64,000 bases of DNA, taken from the NCBI GenBank assembly GCA_046349315.1, contig JAXMCQ010000005.1:62001-126000 (forward strand), read 5' to 3'. Of this stretch, positions 37,582-46,699 are shown in pieces. The position numbers and the translations under genes are program-made. The notes beneath the pieces are model-generated. The model was not told where the DNA came from and made no database searches. It was given only the letters and a program-made list of their open reading frames with translations. Source of the stretch: JAEUMG01 sp046349315 (lineage in GTDB: Bacteria; Pseudomonadota; Alphaproteobacteria; Rhizobiales; Aestuariivirgaceae). Within the stretch, counting starts at the first letter, position 1. Each line of letters opens with the position of its first letter.

Positions 37582-38745
37582 TCATGACGCGATCGCCTTG
37601 ACGATCTTCTGGGCGGCATCGTCGAGATCATCGGCCGGGATCACATTGAGTTTGGACTCGCGCAGGATCTGCTTGCCGAGTTCGACATTCGTGCCTTCGA
37701 GCCGCACCACCAAAGGCACGCTCAAACCGACTTCCTTGACGGCCGCGACAACGCCCTCGGCGATGACATCGCATTTCATGATGCCACCGAAGATATTGAT
37801 GAGGATGCCCTTAACCTTTGGGTCCGCGGTAATGATCTTGAACGCCGCACCGACTTTTTCCTTCGATGCGCCGCCGCCGACATCGAGGAAGTTGGCGGGC
37901 TCCGCGCCATAGAGCTTGATGATGTCCATCGTCGCCATGGCGAGACCGGCGCCGTTCACCATGCAGCCGATCGTTCCGTCGAGCGCCACGTAATTGAGAT
38001 CGAATTTCGAGGCCTCGACTTCCTTGGCATCCTCTTCGGAAATGTCGCGCAGTTCCTTGATATCGGGATGACGGTCGAGCGCATTGCTATCGAAATTGAT
38101 CTTGGCATCGAGGCAGATGAGATCGCCATCCTTGGTGAGCAGCAAAGGATTGATCTCGAGCAGGCTCATGTCCTTGTCGACGAAGGCCGAATAGAGCCCG
38201 GTGATCAATTTGCCGAGCTGCTTCTGCTGCGGACCGGCAAGGCCCAAGACCTTGGCAATGCGCCGCACATGATGCGGCATGATGCCGGTGGCAGGATCGA
38301 TCGACAGTGTTGCGATCTTCTCCGGCGTGTCATGCGCGACCTTCTCGATATCCATGCCGCCTTCGGTCGAAACCACGAAGGCAACGCGCGACGTGGCGCG
38401 ATCGACAAGCAGTGAGAGATAGAATTCGCGGTCGATAGCCGCGCCCTCTTCGACATAAAGTCGATTGACGACCTTGCCTTGCAGACCCGTTTGATGCGTG
38501 ACGAGCGTCATGCCGAGCATGCGATCGGCCTCGGCGCGCACATCGTCGATCGATTTGACGACCTTGACGCCGCCGCCCTTGCCGCGGCCGCCGGCGTGAA
38601 TCTGAGCCTTCACGACCCAAACGGGTCCGCCGAGTTCCTTGGCCGCCGTCACCGCTTCATCGACCGAGAAGGCCGGAATGCCGCGCGGCACCGGCACGCC
38701 CGCGGCCTTCAGAATCTGCTTGGCCTGATACTCATGCACATTCAT
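37582..38745 (-). CDS. sucC: succinyl-CoA synthetase, beta subunit (ADP-forming)
   Basis: The beta subunit binds nucleotide and Mg and helps form ATP from succinyl-CoA. The 387-residue ATP-grasp protein starts MNVHEYQAKQILKAAGVPVP and shows KAQIHAGGRGKGGGVKVVKS. It also has the metal/nucleotide motif ICLDAKINFDSNAL and the interface motif NGAGLAMATMDIIKLYG. It follows mdh by 15 bases. Confidence 0.97.
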   Translation of the reverse strand: MNVHEYQAKQILKAAGVPVPRGIPAFSVDEAVTAAKELGGPVWVVKAQIHAGGRGKGGGVKVVKSIDDVRAEADRMLGMTLVTHQTGLQGKVVNRLYVEEGAAIDREFYLSLLVDRATSRVAFVVSTEGGMDIEKVAHDTPEKIATLSIDPATGIMPHHVRRIAKVLGLAGPQQKQLGKLITGLYSAFVDKDMSLLEINPLLLTKDGDLICLDAKINFDSNALDRHPDIKELRDISEEDAKEVEASKFDLNYVALDGTIGCMVNGAGLAMATMDIIKLYGAEPANFLDVGGGASKEKVGAAFKIITADPKVKGILINIFGGIMKCDVIAEGVVAAVKEVGLSVPLVVRLEGTNVELGKQILRESKLNVIPADDLDDAAQKIVKAIAS

Positions 38746-38760
38746 CGGGCCGGTCTCTCC

Positions 38761-39723
38761 TTAAGCCAGGTCGGGCGAAATCTTCTTGGCGGCATCCATC
38801 AGGCCTTCGACCGCTGCCACCGACTTCTTGAAAGCGGCGCGTTCATCGGCATTGAGCGAAATCTCGACGATCCGCTCGACGCCGCCGGCACCGATCACCG
38901 CAGGCACGCCGACATAGATATCGTTGAGACCATATTCGCCGGAAAGCTTGACGGCGCAGGGCAGCACACGCTTCTTGTCGCGCAGATAGCTTTCCGCCAT
39001 GGCGATCGCCGAGGAGGCCGGCGCATAATAGGCAGATCCCGTCTTGAGCAAGCCGACGATTTCCGCACCACCGTCGCGGGTGCGCTGCACGATCTGATCG
39101 ATCTTTTGCTGCGTCGACCATTTCATGGCGATGAGATCGGGAACCGGAATGCCGGCAACGGTCGAATAGCGGATCAATGGCACCATCGAGTCGCCATGCC
39201 CGCCAAGCACGAAGGCCGTCACATCCTCGACCGAAACCTTGAACTCCTCGGCCAGAAAATGCCGGAAGCGGGCGGAGTCCAGGACGCCCGCCATGCCGAC
39301 CACCATATGGGCGGGGAGCCCGGAAAATTTCTGCAAGGCCCAGACCATCACGTCGAGCGGATTGGTGATGCAGATGGTGAAGGCCTTGGGCGCGTATTTG
39401 GCGAGCCCGGCGCCGACCTGAGCCATCACTTTGAGATTGATTTCGAGGAGGTCATCACGGCTCATGCCCGGCTTGCGCGGCACGCCGGCCGTCACGATCG
39501 CCACATCCGCACCCTCGATGCTCTCATAACGATTTGTGCCGGACAATTTGGCATCGAAGCCCTCGATCGGGCCTGTCTGGGAAAGATCGAGCGCTTTGCC
39601 ATGCGGAATGCCGTCGGCGATGTCGAAAATGACGACGTCCCCAAGCTCCTTGAGACCGGCGAGATGCGCGAGCGTCCCGCCGATCATGCCTCCGCCGATC
39701 AGCGCAATCTTATTACGAGCCAT
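38761..39723 (-). CDS. mdh: malate dehydrogenase
   Basis: Mdh oxidises malate to oxaloacetate with NAD+. The 320-residue protein is of the LDH-like type found in Alphaproteobacteria. It has IALIGGGMIGGTLAHLAGLK for NAD binding, GVPRKPGMSRDDL with the substrate arginine, ITNPLDVMVW, and the catalytic His in LGGHGDSMVPL. ATG 39723 is chosen; an extension to 39744 adds seven residues without family support. First gene of the mdh-sucCDAB-lpdA block. Confidence 0.97.
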   Translation of the reverse strand: MARNKIALIGGGMIGGTLAHLAGLKELGDVVIFDIADGIPHGKALDLSQTGPIEGFDAKLSGTNRYESIEGADVAIVTAGVPRKPGMSRDDLLEINLKVMAQVGAGLAKYAPKAFTICITNPLDVMVWALQKFSGLPAHMVVGMAGVLDSARFRHFLAEEFKVSVEDVTAFVLGGHGDSMVPLIRYSTVAGIPVPDLIAMKWSTQQKIDQIVQRTRDGGAEIVGLLKTGSAYYAPASSAIAMAESYLRDKKRVLPCAVKLSGEYGLNDIYVGVPAVIGAGGVERIVEISLNADERAAFKKSVAAVEGLMDAAKKISPDLA

Positions 39724-39840
39724 CGTGATTTCCCTAACGGACAAGTTTTATTTTGCGCTGCAAAAAAGCGCCGACCCCGTCTACTCCCCTCCGATTAAGG
39801 CTTCAAGACCGAATGGCTTAGCCGTTAGGCGTAAGTCGCA

Positions 39841-40971
39841 TCAGCCAGAGCCCGTTTTTTCCCACCAACCGGCCGACTGCATTTCTTCCAGCCGTGATAT
39901 GGTGCGCGCCGTTTCAGGCGGCTGCCGGGGCCCTGGGAAAAGATCGCGCGGGGCGACTTCGCTCGTCGCTACAAGGCGCCTTTGCGCATCGTAAAGCGTA
40001 TCGACGAGGAGCACCAGCCGGCGGATCTCATTGCGCCGGTCATGGCGCAATTGCGGGATGTTCTCGACAAAGATGGTCCGATAGGCCGCGCCAATGGCCA
40101 GGAAATCCGCCGCCCCAAGCGGTGCCTGGCAGAGCTGCGCAAAGCTGAAGCGGGCACAATCGCGCGCCGCTTCCGGAATTTCGAGACTGCGGCCGTTCAC
40201 GCTGAGGGTGGCGGGCGTGCCCCGTTCGGTATCGCTGAGCCGCTCCCAGATGCCCTGGAGCTTGGCATCGGATTCGGGCCCGAGCGGGATGATGTAAGTT
40301 TGTTCGCCCTTGATCCGGCCTAAGCGATAATCGCGCGTCCCATCGGCTGCGAGGATATCGAAACGCTCTTCGATCAATCGCACGAAGGGCAAGAACAATT
40401 GTCGGTTTAGCCCATCCGGATAGAGACCGGCCGGCGGCGTGTTTGACGTCGTCACGATCACCGTGCCCTTGGCAAGCAAGCCCTCGAACAAACGCCCGAC
40501 GATCATCGCATCGGCAATATCGTTGATCTGCATTTCATCGAGGCAGAGCAAGGTCAACTCATCCCCGATCGCCGCGGCGACCCGGGAAACCGCATCACCA
40601 TTGCGCGCGGTCTGGCGGATTGCAAAGACCCGTGCATGCACGTCCTGCATGAAGCCGTGAAAATGGACACGCCGCTTTGCTTCAACTGGCGCAATTTCGA
40701 GGAAGATATCCATGAGCATGGTCTTACCGCGGCCGACCTCGCCATGGATGTAAATACTGCGCGGCGTAGCGGCGGATTTGCCTTGTGGCAAAAGCCGCGC
40801 CAGAAATCCGCGGGTCCGTGAACGCCGATAGGATGCAAGCTCGCGCGCCAGATTGTCGAGGCGCGTAGCGATAAGGTCTTGTGCCGTATCAGGCCTGAGA
40901 GCGCCGCCCGCAACGAGGGACTCGTAGCGCGCCAGGAGGCCGCCTCCACTGATGTTCGACTGTTCGTTCAC
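39841..40971 (-). CDS. zapE: cell division protein ZapE (AFG1-like ATPase)
   Basis: ZapE/AFG1 ATPases act at the division ring and in envelope stress. The 376-residue protein has YIHGEVGRGKTMLMDIFLE (Walker A), LLCLDEMQINDIADAMIVG (Walker B) and TTSNTPPAGLYPDGLNRQLF. The start is taken as GTG 40971, sharing GTGA with the end of the M50 protease gene. A TTG at 41004 would give a longer overlap. AFG1-mdh adjacency is common in Alphaproteobacteria. The 117-base gap to mdh shows no clear terminator. Confidence 0.92.
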   Translation of the reverse strand: MNEQSNISGGGLLARYESLVAGGALRPDTAQDLIATRLDNLARELASYRRSRTRGFLARLLPQGKSAATPRSIYIHGEVGRGKTMLMDIFLEIAPVEAKRRVHFHGFMQDVHARVFAIRQTARNGDAVSRVAAAIGDELTLLCLDEMQINDIADAMIVGRLFEGLLAKGTVIVTTSNTPPAGLYPDGLNRQLFLPFVRLIEERFDILAADGTRDYRLGRIKGEQTYIIPLGPESDAKLQGIWERLSDTERGTPATLSVNGRSLEIPEAARDCARFSFAQLCQAPLGAADFLAIGAAYRTIFVENIPQLRHDRRNEIRRLVLLVDTLYDAQRRLVATSEVAPRDLFPGPRQPPETARTISRLEEMQSAGWWEKTGSG

Positions 40972-42200
40972 GAGGTGATCGACGGCCTGATTTCGAATCC
41001 CCAATGCAGGATGCCGCCATAGATGACGCCCATCGCGATCATCGCAAGCGCCGTCACGACACCGGTCGTGATGCTCATGGGAACGCGCGAATGCGCCGCG
41101 CGCCGCTCGCCATAGCTAGCACCAAAGGCTGCAATCAGCGCCACGGCAAGGAGAATGGGTTTCATCGTGAAAAAGCTCGCTGCCGCGATTAGGATTGCGC
41201 ATACGGTAAGCCCGGCGCGAATGTTCTTCGGAAAGAATGACTGCAGGATCGATTGCACCGCATGCCCACCATCGAGCGGCAGTACCGGCAACAGATTGAG
41301 TCCGTTGATCAGCGCGGTGACGAAAATGAGCTGCCCGGCATGCGGTATATCCAGCAAGCCGAGGACAAATCCGGCAAGAAGAAGCAATAGGCTAAAGCCC
41401 GGGCCCATCAGCGCGGCAAAGGCATGCTCAAATTCATTTCTAAACGGCAGGCGCGGCACTGCTAATGCGCCAAGGAACGGTATGAACAGGATGCGACCCC
41501 AGGGCTGACCGATCATCCGAAAGGCCACGAGATGGCCAAGCTCATGGAAACTCAGGACCAGGATGAGCAATGCTGCGGAATACCAGCCGAGCCACAAACC
41601 GAAGGCGAGAACGCTGAGCGCACCCGTGGCAATCGCCACGATGACAGCCATGCGGGACTCGCGGCTGTGGTCGACCTTGCCCGTCTCGGCCACGCTCTTG
41701 ATCCGGTCGAGGCTGGCCCGCAAGTCCATGCGCGCGAGGATTTGCGCGAGCAGGCTGCGCGGTCCCCAATCATATTGCAGTGTCAAACGCGAGCCGCCCG
41801 GTTCGTCCGCGACCTTGGCATCAAGCTTTAAGAGCTGATTGGTGACGCGGCGGCCGAGCCCGTGCCTAATTGCCATAAGATGGCTTGGCGGCGTGCGATC
41901 GATGACCTGAAAATCGGCTTCTGAAATGTGGTCGGCGGAGCCCGGCGACAAGGTCGTATAGGTCACGCGATAGATATCCTTGCCCGGATCGAGAACCCGG
42001 ATCGTCGCCTCGCCGCGATGCCAGGCCTGCGAGCCTGGTGCGAAGTCAACGATTGCGAAGACCTCCGTGGCCGGCTTTCTGATGAAGGTAGAGGCGCGCA
42101 CGGAGATTGGTCGCCTGATGCTCAGAAACGAGACAAGCCCGATGAGAAGCAGGAACGAGACCGAAGCCTGGCTGAGTAAGTCAAGCAGAGGGTTGTTCAT
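40968..42200 (-). CDS. SRPBCC domain fused to M50 site-2-type metalloprotease
   Basis: The 410-residue membrane protein begins with one hydrophobic span. It is followed by an SRPBCC/START-like ligand-binding domain (about 30-185, e.g. RASTFIRKPATEVFAIVDFA). Then come several membrane spans carrying the zinc protease motif LSFHELGHLVAF and the second metal motif LNLLPVLPLDGGHAVQSI. Site-2 proteases cut membrane-bound regulators. An N-terminal SRPBCC domain in place of a PDZ domain is unusual and may sense a lipid or hydrophobic ligand. It overlaps zapE by four bases. Confidence 0.8.
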   Translation of the reverse strand: MNNPLLDLLSQASVSFLLLIGLVSFLSIRRPISVRASTFIRKPATEVFAIVDFAPGSQAWHRGEATIRVLDPGKDIYRVTYTTLSPGSADHISEADFQVIDRTPPSHLMAIRHGLGRRVTNQLLKLDAKVADEPGGSRLTLQYDWGPRSLLAQILARMDLRASLDRIKSVAETGKVDHSRESRMAVIVAIATGALSVLAFGLWLGWYSAALLILVLSFHELGHLVAFRMIGQPWGRILFIPFLGALAVPRLPFRNEFEHAFAALMGPGFSLLLLLAGFVLGLLDIPHAGQLIFVTALINGLNLLPVLPLDGGHAVQSILQSFFPKNIRAGLTVCAILIAAASFFTMKPILLAVALIAAFGASYGERRAAHSRVPMSITTGVVTALAMIAMGVIYGGILHWGFEIRPSITS

Positions 42201-42309
42201 CCCCGCGCGCCCTTTCCACGACCAGAACTGAACGCGATTCGCCGGTCAAGTCGAGAGTCCCGGGCAACATGCCTGCATTGCCCGGAACTGAAGAAACTTT
42301 CGGGCCGCC

Positions 42310-43809
42310 TCAGCGCATTGTCGGGATCGAGAATTGCGCCCCTTCCTTGATGCCTGAGGGCCAGCGCGCGGTGACGGTCTTGGTGTGCGTATAGAAGCGG
42401 ATGGCGTCCGGTCCGTGCTGGTTGAGATCGCCGAAAGCCGAGCGCTTCCAGCCACCGAATGTGTGATAGGCGAGCGGCACGGGGATCGGCACATTGATGC
42501 CGACCATGCCGACCTGGACGCGCGCCGCAAAGTCACGTGCTGCATCTCCGTCGCGCGTGAAGATCGCGACACCATTCCCATACTCGTGATCATTGGCGAG
42601 GCTTAAGCCCTCTTCATACGTCTTGGCTCGCACGACCGAGAGCACGGGGCCGAAAATCTCTTCCTTGTAGATGCGCATGTCCTTGGTGACATTGTCGAAC
42701 AGCGAACCCCCGAGGAAGAAGCCGTTCTCATAGCCCTGCATCTTGAAGCCGCGCCCGTCGACGGCAAGCGTCGCGCCTTCCTTCACGCCGAGGTCGATAT
42801 AGCCCTTGACCTTGTCGAGATGCTGCTTGGTGACCAGCGGCCCGTAATCGGCCTCGCGATCGGTCGAAAGTCCGACCTTCAACTTCTCGACGCGGGGAAC
42901 AAGCTTTTCAATCAGAGCGTCAGCCGTCGCCTTGCCGACCGGGACGGCAACCGAGATCGCCATGCAGCGCTCGCCGGCCGAGCCATAGCCCGCACCGATC
43001 AAGGCATCGACCGCCTTGTCCATGTCGGCATCGGGCATGACGATCATGTGGTTCTTGGCACCGCCAAAGCAGGCCGCGCGCTTTCCATGCGCGGTCGCGC
43101 GCGAATAGACATATTGCGCAATCGGCGTCGAGCCGACGAAACCGACGGCGGCAATGTCCGGATCATCAAGAATTGCATCGACCGCTTCCTTGTCGCCATT
43201 GACGACATTGAGGATTCCGGGCGGAAGGCCGGCTTCAATGAACAGTTCCGCCAACCGCATCGGACAGGACGGATCGCGCTCGGACGGCTTGAGGATGAAT
43301 GCATTCCCGCAGGCAATCGCCGGCGCCGCCTTCCACAAGGGGATCATCGCCGGAAAGTTGAAAGGCGTGATGCCGGCGGCAACGCCGAGCGGCTGGCGCA
43401 TGGAGTACATATCGATCCCCGGCCCCGCACCATCGGTGAACTCGCCCTTGACGAGATGCGGAATGCCGACAGTGAACTCCGCCACTTCAAGGCCACGCTG
43501 CAGATCGCCGAGCGCATCGGGAATGGTCTTGCCATGCTCTTCGGAAATAAGGCGGGCAAGTTCTTCGCGATGCTGATTAGCGAGATCAAGGAAGCGCATC
43601 ATCACGCGGGCGCGGACTTGCGGATTCTTCGCCGCCCATTCGGGTTGCGCGGCCTTGGCATTCTCGACTGCGGCGCGAACTTCAGCCCCTGACGCGAGCG
43701 CGGTGCGCGCTGAAATCTCGCCCGTATTCGGGTTATAAACGTCGCTGAGACGTCCGGACTTGCCCGCGACGCGCTTGCCGCCAATGAAGTGGCCGATTTC
43801 CTTGACCAT
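42310..43809 (-). CDS. mmsA: methylmalonate-semialdehyde dehydrogenase (CoA-acylating)
   Basis: MmsA converts methylmalonate or malonate semialdehyde to propionyl- or acetyl-CoA in valine and inositol breakdown. The 499-residue ALDH has the MmsA-specific start IGHFIGGKRVAG and the catalytic Cys in GYGSAGERCMAISVAVPVG. It also has PFNFPAMIPLWKAAPAIACG. ATG 43809 is used; a TTG at 43815 adds two residues. No other valine- or inositol-pathway gene is next to it. Confidence 0.92.
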   Translation of the reverse strand: MVKEIGHFIGGKRVAGKSGRLSDVYNPNTGEISARTALASGAEVRAAVENAKAAQPEWAAKNPQVRARVMMRFLDLANQHREELARLISEEHGKTIPDALGDLQRGLEVAEFTVGIPHLVKGEFTDGAGPGIDMYSMRQPLGVAAGITPFNFPAMIPLWKAAPAIACGNAFILKPSERDPSCPMRLAELFIEAGLPPGILNVVNGDKEAVDAILDDPDIAAVGFVGSTPIAQYVYSRATAHGKRAACFGGAKNHMIVMPDADMDKAVDALIGAGYGSAGERCMAISVAVPVGKATADALIEKLVPRVEKLKVGLSTDREADYGPLVTKQHLDKVKGYIDLGVKEGATLAVDGRGFKMQGYENGFFLGGSLFDNVTKDMRIYKEEIFGPVLSVVRAKTYEEGLSLANDHEYGNGVAIFTRDGDAARDFAARVQVGMVGINVPIPVPLAYHTFGGWKRSAFGDLNQHGPDAIRFYTHTKTVTARWPSGIKEGAQFSIPTMR

Positions 43810-43815
43810 GACCAA

Positions 43816-44089
43816 TCGCGCCGGCCTGTATTTGCCGCCAGCACGCTCCCTGTTTTGTATGGGTTGTCCTTACGCTGGCCATTTCTGGCTCGCAAGCCGT
43901 CCCGCGTGGACGCAATTTCCTTACGCTCACAAGCCCGATCGCGACACCAAATTGCAGGCCCTAATGTCACAATGAGGAAATTGAGTGTGCGTTGCAAAAA
44001 ATCTTCGTTTCAGCGCCTTGTTTTTGCTGCATTGCAGCGTAATTTTCATATCCGGCACCCATAAGAAAATTGAAGAAAAGAGGTGAACC
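43816..44089. other. divergent promoter region with palindrome
   Basis: This 274-base gap separates divergent mmsA and the GNAT gene and should hold both promoters. The AT-richer half nearer the GNAT gene has a perfect 13-base palindrome GCTGCATTGCAGC (44026-44038), about 50 bases before the GNAT start. It could be an operator. No gene is seen. Confidence 0.4.
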
Positions 44090-44647
44090 ATGTCCCTAAT
44101 CGACCAGGCCACGGGAACGATCCGCAAGCTTTGGTCGGCTGATCGGGCAGCCTTTCGCGACCACTTGCTGCGCCTTGATGAAGAAAGCCGCCGTTTGCGT
44201 TTCGGCGCGCCCGTCGCCGACAGCTTCATTGAAGACTATGCCAACGCGGCCTTCCGGCTCGACACAATCATCTTTGCCCATTTCGAGGACCACCAGATCC
44301 GCGCTGCCGCCGAGCTGCGGGGCCTTGCCTTTGCTTTTACGCCTGCGGCAGAAGCGGCGATCACGGTCGAGGCCGCGTGGCGCAATCGCGGCCTCGCCTC
44401 GCAATTATTGGATCGCCTCCTCGTCAGTGCCCAGAATCGCCATGTGAGCCAGATCTACATGATCTGCCTGCGCGAAAACGGTGCCATGCAGCATGTGGCG
44501 CAGAAATTCGGTGCCCGGCTCCATTTCGAGCGCGATGAAGTCGTGGGTAGGCTCGATCCCTCCTGGCCGACCGCCGCCTCGCTCATCCAGGAAGGCTGGC
44601 AGGACGCCAGTGGCTTCGTCACGGCGGTGATTGAGTGGCCGCAGTGA
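44090..44647 (+). CDS. GNAT-family N-acetyltransferase
   Basis: The 185-residue protein has a GNAT fold: a basic N-terminal segment, then AAITVEAAWRNRGLASQLLDRL, which carries the acetyl-CoA-binding R-x2-G-x-A pattern, and a final region IYMICLRENGAMQHVAQKFG typical of motif B. AAAAGAGGTG precedes ATG 44090. Substrate unknown. A short reading frame overlaps its stop. Confidence 0.8.
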   Translation: MSLIDQATGTIRKLWSADRAAFRDHLLRLDEESRRLRFGAPVADSFIEDYANAAFRLDTIIFAHFEDHQIRAAAELRGLAFAFTPAAEAAITVEAAWRNRGLASQLLDRLLVSAQNRHVSQIYMICLRENGAMQHVAQKFGARLHFERDEVVGRLDPSWPTAASLIQEGWQDASGFVTAVIEWPQ

Positions 44648-44775
44648 AGGAATTCACTCGCTACTGGCAACCGCCGCCGCGCGAAATGCTCGCCGATTTG
44701 CGGGCGCGGCCGGCGCGGCGCTGGCCCGGCGCCACGGCGCGCGGGTTGCGTGATCCGCAGTCGTGCAACAACTGA
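44644..44775 (+). CDS. possible 43-residue basic peptide
   Basis: GTG 44644 shares GTGA with the end of the GNAT gene and opens a 43-codon frame ending at TGA 44775. The product MKEFTRYWQPPPREMLADLR continues Arg-rich. The coupled start and codon use are consistent with a small gene, but it could equally be a remnant. No homology can be claimed. Confidence 0.25.
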   Translation: MKEFTRYWQPPPREMLADLRARPARRWPGATARGLRDPQSCNN

Positions 44776-44785
44776 GGCCTAAGCT

Positions 44786-45229
44786 CTAAATCGCGATGCC
44801 AGGCACCCAGGCATAACCGTCATCATCGATGAGGATGCATTCGCGGAGTCCGTGCGGCTTGTCCATCGTGCCGGCAAGCACCGTCCATCCGCCGGCGCGC
44901 GCCGCCGCCTCGGCACGGTCGGGATCGACGCCATAGACGCGAAGCTCAACGCCGACACCGCGCCCTTCGACGCCTTCGAGAAATCCCGACAATGGATTAT
45001 CGGAATAGGTGTGATCGGCATGGAACTGCCATTCGCCGCCGGCCCAGCGCATGGCGGCAAAATCCTTGTCCCAATAGCTGGCCGTCGCACCAAGCACTTC
45101 CTCGGCGAATCGCACCGACTTCTCGACGTCCCGAACCAGGAGATTGAAACTCGCACCCGGTCTGAGGCTGCGCCCATACTCGGGTGCCGACATCCATGGT
45201 GTCTGATCGGCGGGGCGCTCTTTCGTCAT
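44786..45229 (-). CDS. VOC (glyoxalase/bleomycin-resistance) protein
   Basis: The 147-residue protein has a vicinal-oxygen-chelate fold, with SFNLLVRDVEKSVRFAEEVL at the start of the first module and LRECILIDDDGYAWVPGIAI at the end. ATG 45229 shares four bases with the upstream VOC gene's stop. Such proteins bind a metal and act on small substrates such as glyoxals or drugs; the substrate here is unknown. Confidence 0.82.
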   Translation of the reverse strand: MTKERPADQTPWMSAPEYGRSLRPGASFNLLVRDVEKSVRFAEEVLGATASYWDKDFAAMRWAGGEWQFHADHTYSDNPLSGFLEGVEGRGVGVELRVYGVDPDRAEAAARAGGWTVLAGTMDKPHGLRECILIDDDGYAWVPGIAI

Positions 45230-45621
45230 GAATTGACCGGCGCGTGGCAAACCGCCTCGATATTGTGGCCATCGAGATCCAGAACAAAGGCGCCGTAGTA
45301 ATCCTTGTGATAATGCGGACGCAGCCCCGGCGCGCCATTGTCGCGCCCGCCCACAGCGATCGCCGCTTTGTAGAAGGCATCGACCTGCTTCCGGTCCGTC
45401 GCCGCAAAGGCGACATGCACATGATCTCCGCCAGGCCGGCCCGGTCCGATCCAGAAAAAGGGCTTGGCGCCAATGCCGAAGCCACACGCTGAATCCTCGC
45501 CGCCCGTCATTTCCGGCGTCACTTCCATGACCACCGAAATGCCCAAGGGCGCCAGCGCCTTCTCATAGAAGACCTTCGACTTCGCATAATTTTCGACGGG
45601 CAATCCGATATGATCGATCAT
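45226..45621 (-). CDS. VOC (glyoxalase-like) protein
   Basis: The 131-residue protein starts MIDHIGLPVENYAKSKVFYE, with a metal-ligand His at position 4. Later residues HVHVAFAATDRKQVDAFYKA and YYGAFVLDLDGHNIEAVCH complete the VOC pattern. It is translationally coupled to the next VOC gene. The start codon lies only three bases after the stop of the LprI/RsiV-like gene. Substrate unknown. Confidence 0.85.
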   Translation of the reverse strand: MIDHIGLPVENYAKSKVFYEKALAPLGISVVMEVTPEMTGGEDSACGFGIGAKPFFWIGPGRPGGDHVHVAFAATDRKQVDAFYKAAIAVGGRDNGAPGLRPHYHKDYYGAFVLDLDGHNIEAVCHAPVNS

Positions 45622-45624
45622 ACG

Positions 45625-46632
45625 TCATTCCTCCGGCAGAAGCGCGGGATCGCGCGCCAGGCTGCGCAGCAATCCCATCGCATAGGTGCAGGTATAACTC
45701 CCCTCGGCATAGGACCCAATCGCATAGGCATCGAAGGTCACGACCGCATTTTCGGAGGTGAAACTCCAGCGGCTGAGATCGCCGACATGTTCTTCGATTG
45801 TCGAATCCTGGTAATTGGGATCATCGGCGGGTTTGAATTCCTCGCCGTCCATCTTTTCGGTCTTCTGGTCCTTGATCTGTTGCCGGCATGAGACGACAAG
45901 CGGTTCCTTGTCGGCTGGATCAAACAGCGTGTCGAAGGTGATATTGCGCCCGCCGACCAGATCGACATTCACATTGGTGAGCCCGCCATTGCCATGCGCG
46001 CCGCCATCGAAACTCCACAGAGTGATCGCGCTTGAGATCACCTTCGGCGAGGCATAGCTGAGCGCCGCCGACGCAATCGCCGAAAGCTCCATTCCTTCCA
46101 TGACATCCGCGTTTTGCCTGCCGAGCGGTGCCTTCTTGGCAATTGCATCGAGTTCGCGATTAAAAAGTTTTTGTCCCGGGGTATCGGCGTCGGCAAAGCG
46201 CAGCAATGTGTAATCGACATCATATTTCTTAGGCCCACCTTCCTGTTGGATGAAGACGGGAATGATCCGCGCACCGGCGCCGGGTCCGGATTCAGGCGCG
46301 CCTTCGAGCAGAAGCCGGCGCTCTTTGGTAAAATCCAAAAGACACGTCGTAAGTTCTTGCCCGCTTTCAGCGGCACAGCGATCATCCCGCATGCTGAGCC
46401 AGCGCTTCTGTGCAAGCTGCAGCATGCTTGCCTCATTGCCCTGCAAGGAATGCTTGAGCTCGCTATAGGCGGCACTCATCGCGTCATCCGTCGCTTTGAG
46501 CGTCGGGTCGGTGCAGATGGCACGTTCGATCTTGGTCGATGCCTTGTTGCAATCGAATGCAAAGGCAGAGCCGCCCGACACGGTAAGAAGGAACGAAACA
46601 GCCGAAGCGGCAAAGAGCGCGACCTTCATCAT
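45625..46632 (-). CDS. exported LprI-like / RsiV-like (DUF1311-DUF3298) protein
   Basis: The 335-residue protein has a signal peptide MMKVALFAASAVSFLLTVSG ending near SAFA. The next part (about 27-105) is a DUF1311/LprI module with FDCNKASTKIERAICTDPTL and AQKRWLSMRDDRC. The C-terminal half (about 125-325) resembles DUF3298 of RsiV, including LWSFDGGAHGNGGLTNVNVD. LprI of mycobacteria inhibits lysozyme and RsiV of Bacillus binds lysozyme, so a lysozyme-binding periplasmic role is a reasonable inference. Two consecutive ATG codons open the gene. It is followed closely by two VOC genes. Confidence 0.75.
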   Translation of the reverse strand: MMKVALFAASAVSFLLTVSGGSAFAFDCNKASTKIERAICTDPTLKATDDAMSAAYSELKHSLQGNEASMLQLAQKRWLSMRDDRCAAESGQELTTCLLDFTKERRLLLEGAPESGPGAGARIIPVFIQQEGGPKKYDVDYTLLRFADADTPGQKLFNRELDAIAKKAPLGRQNADVMEGMELSAIASAALSYASPKVISSAITLWSFDGGAHGNGGLTNVNVDLVGGRNITFDTLFDPADKEPLVVSCRQQIKDQKTEKMDGEEFKPADDPNYQDSTIEEHVGDLSRWSFTSENAVVTFDAYAIGSYAEGSYTCTYAMGLLRSLARDPALLPEE

Positions 46633-46699
46633 ATTCCTTACTGTGAGGAGGCTGGACCCGGTTCTTCTTAGAAGACTATGCCGCTTCGGTTAAGTCCAG

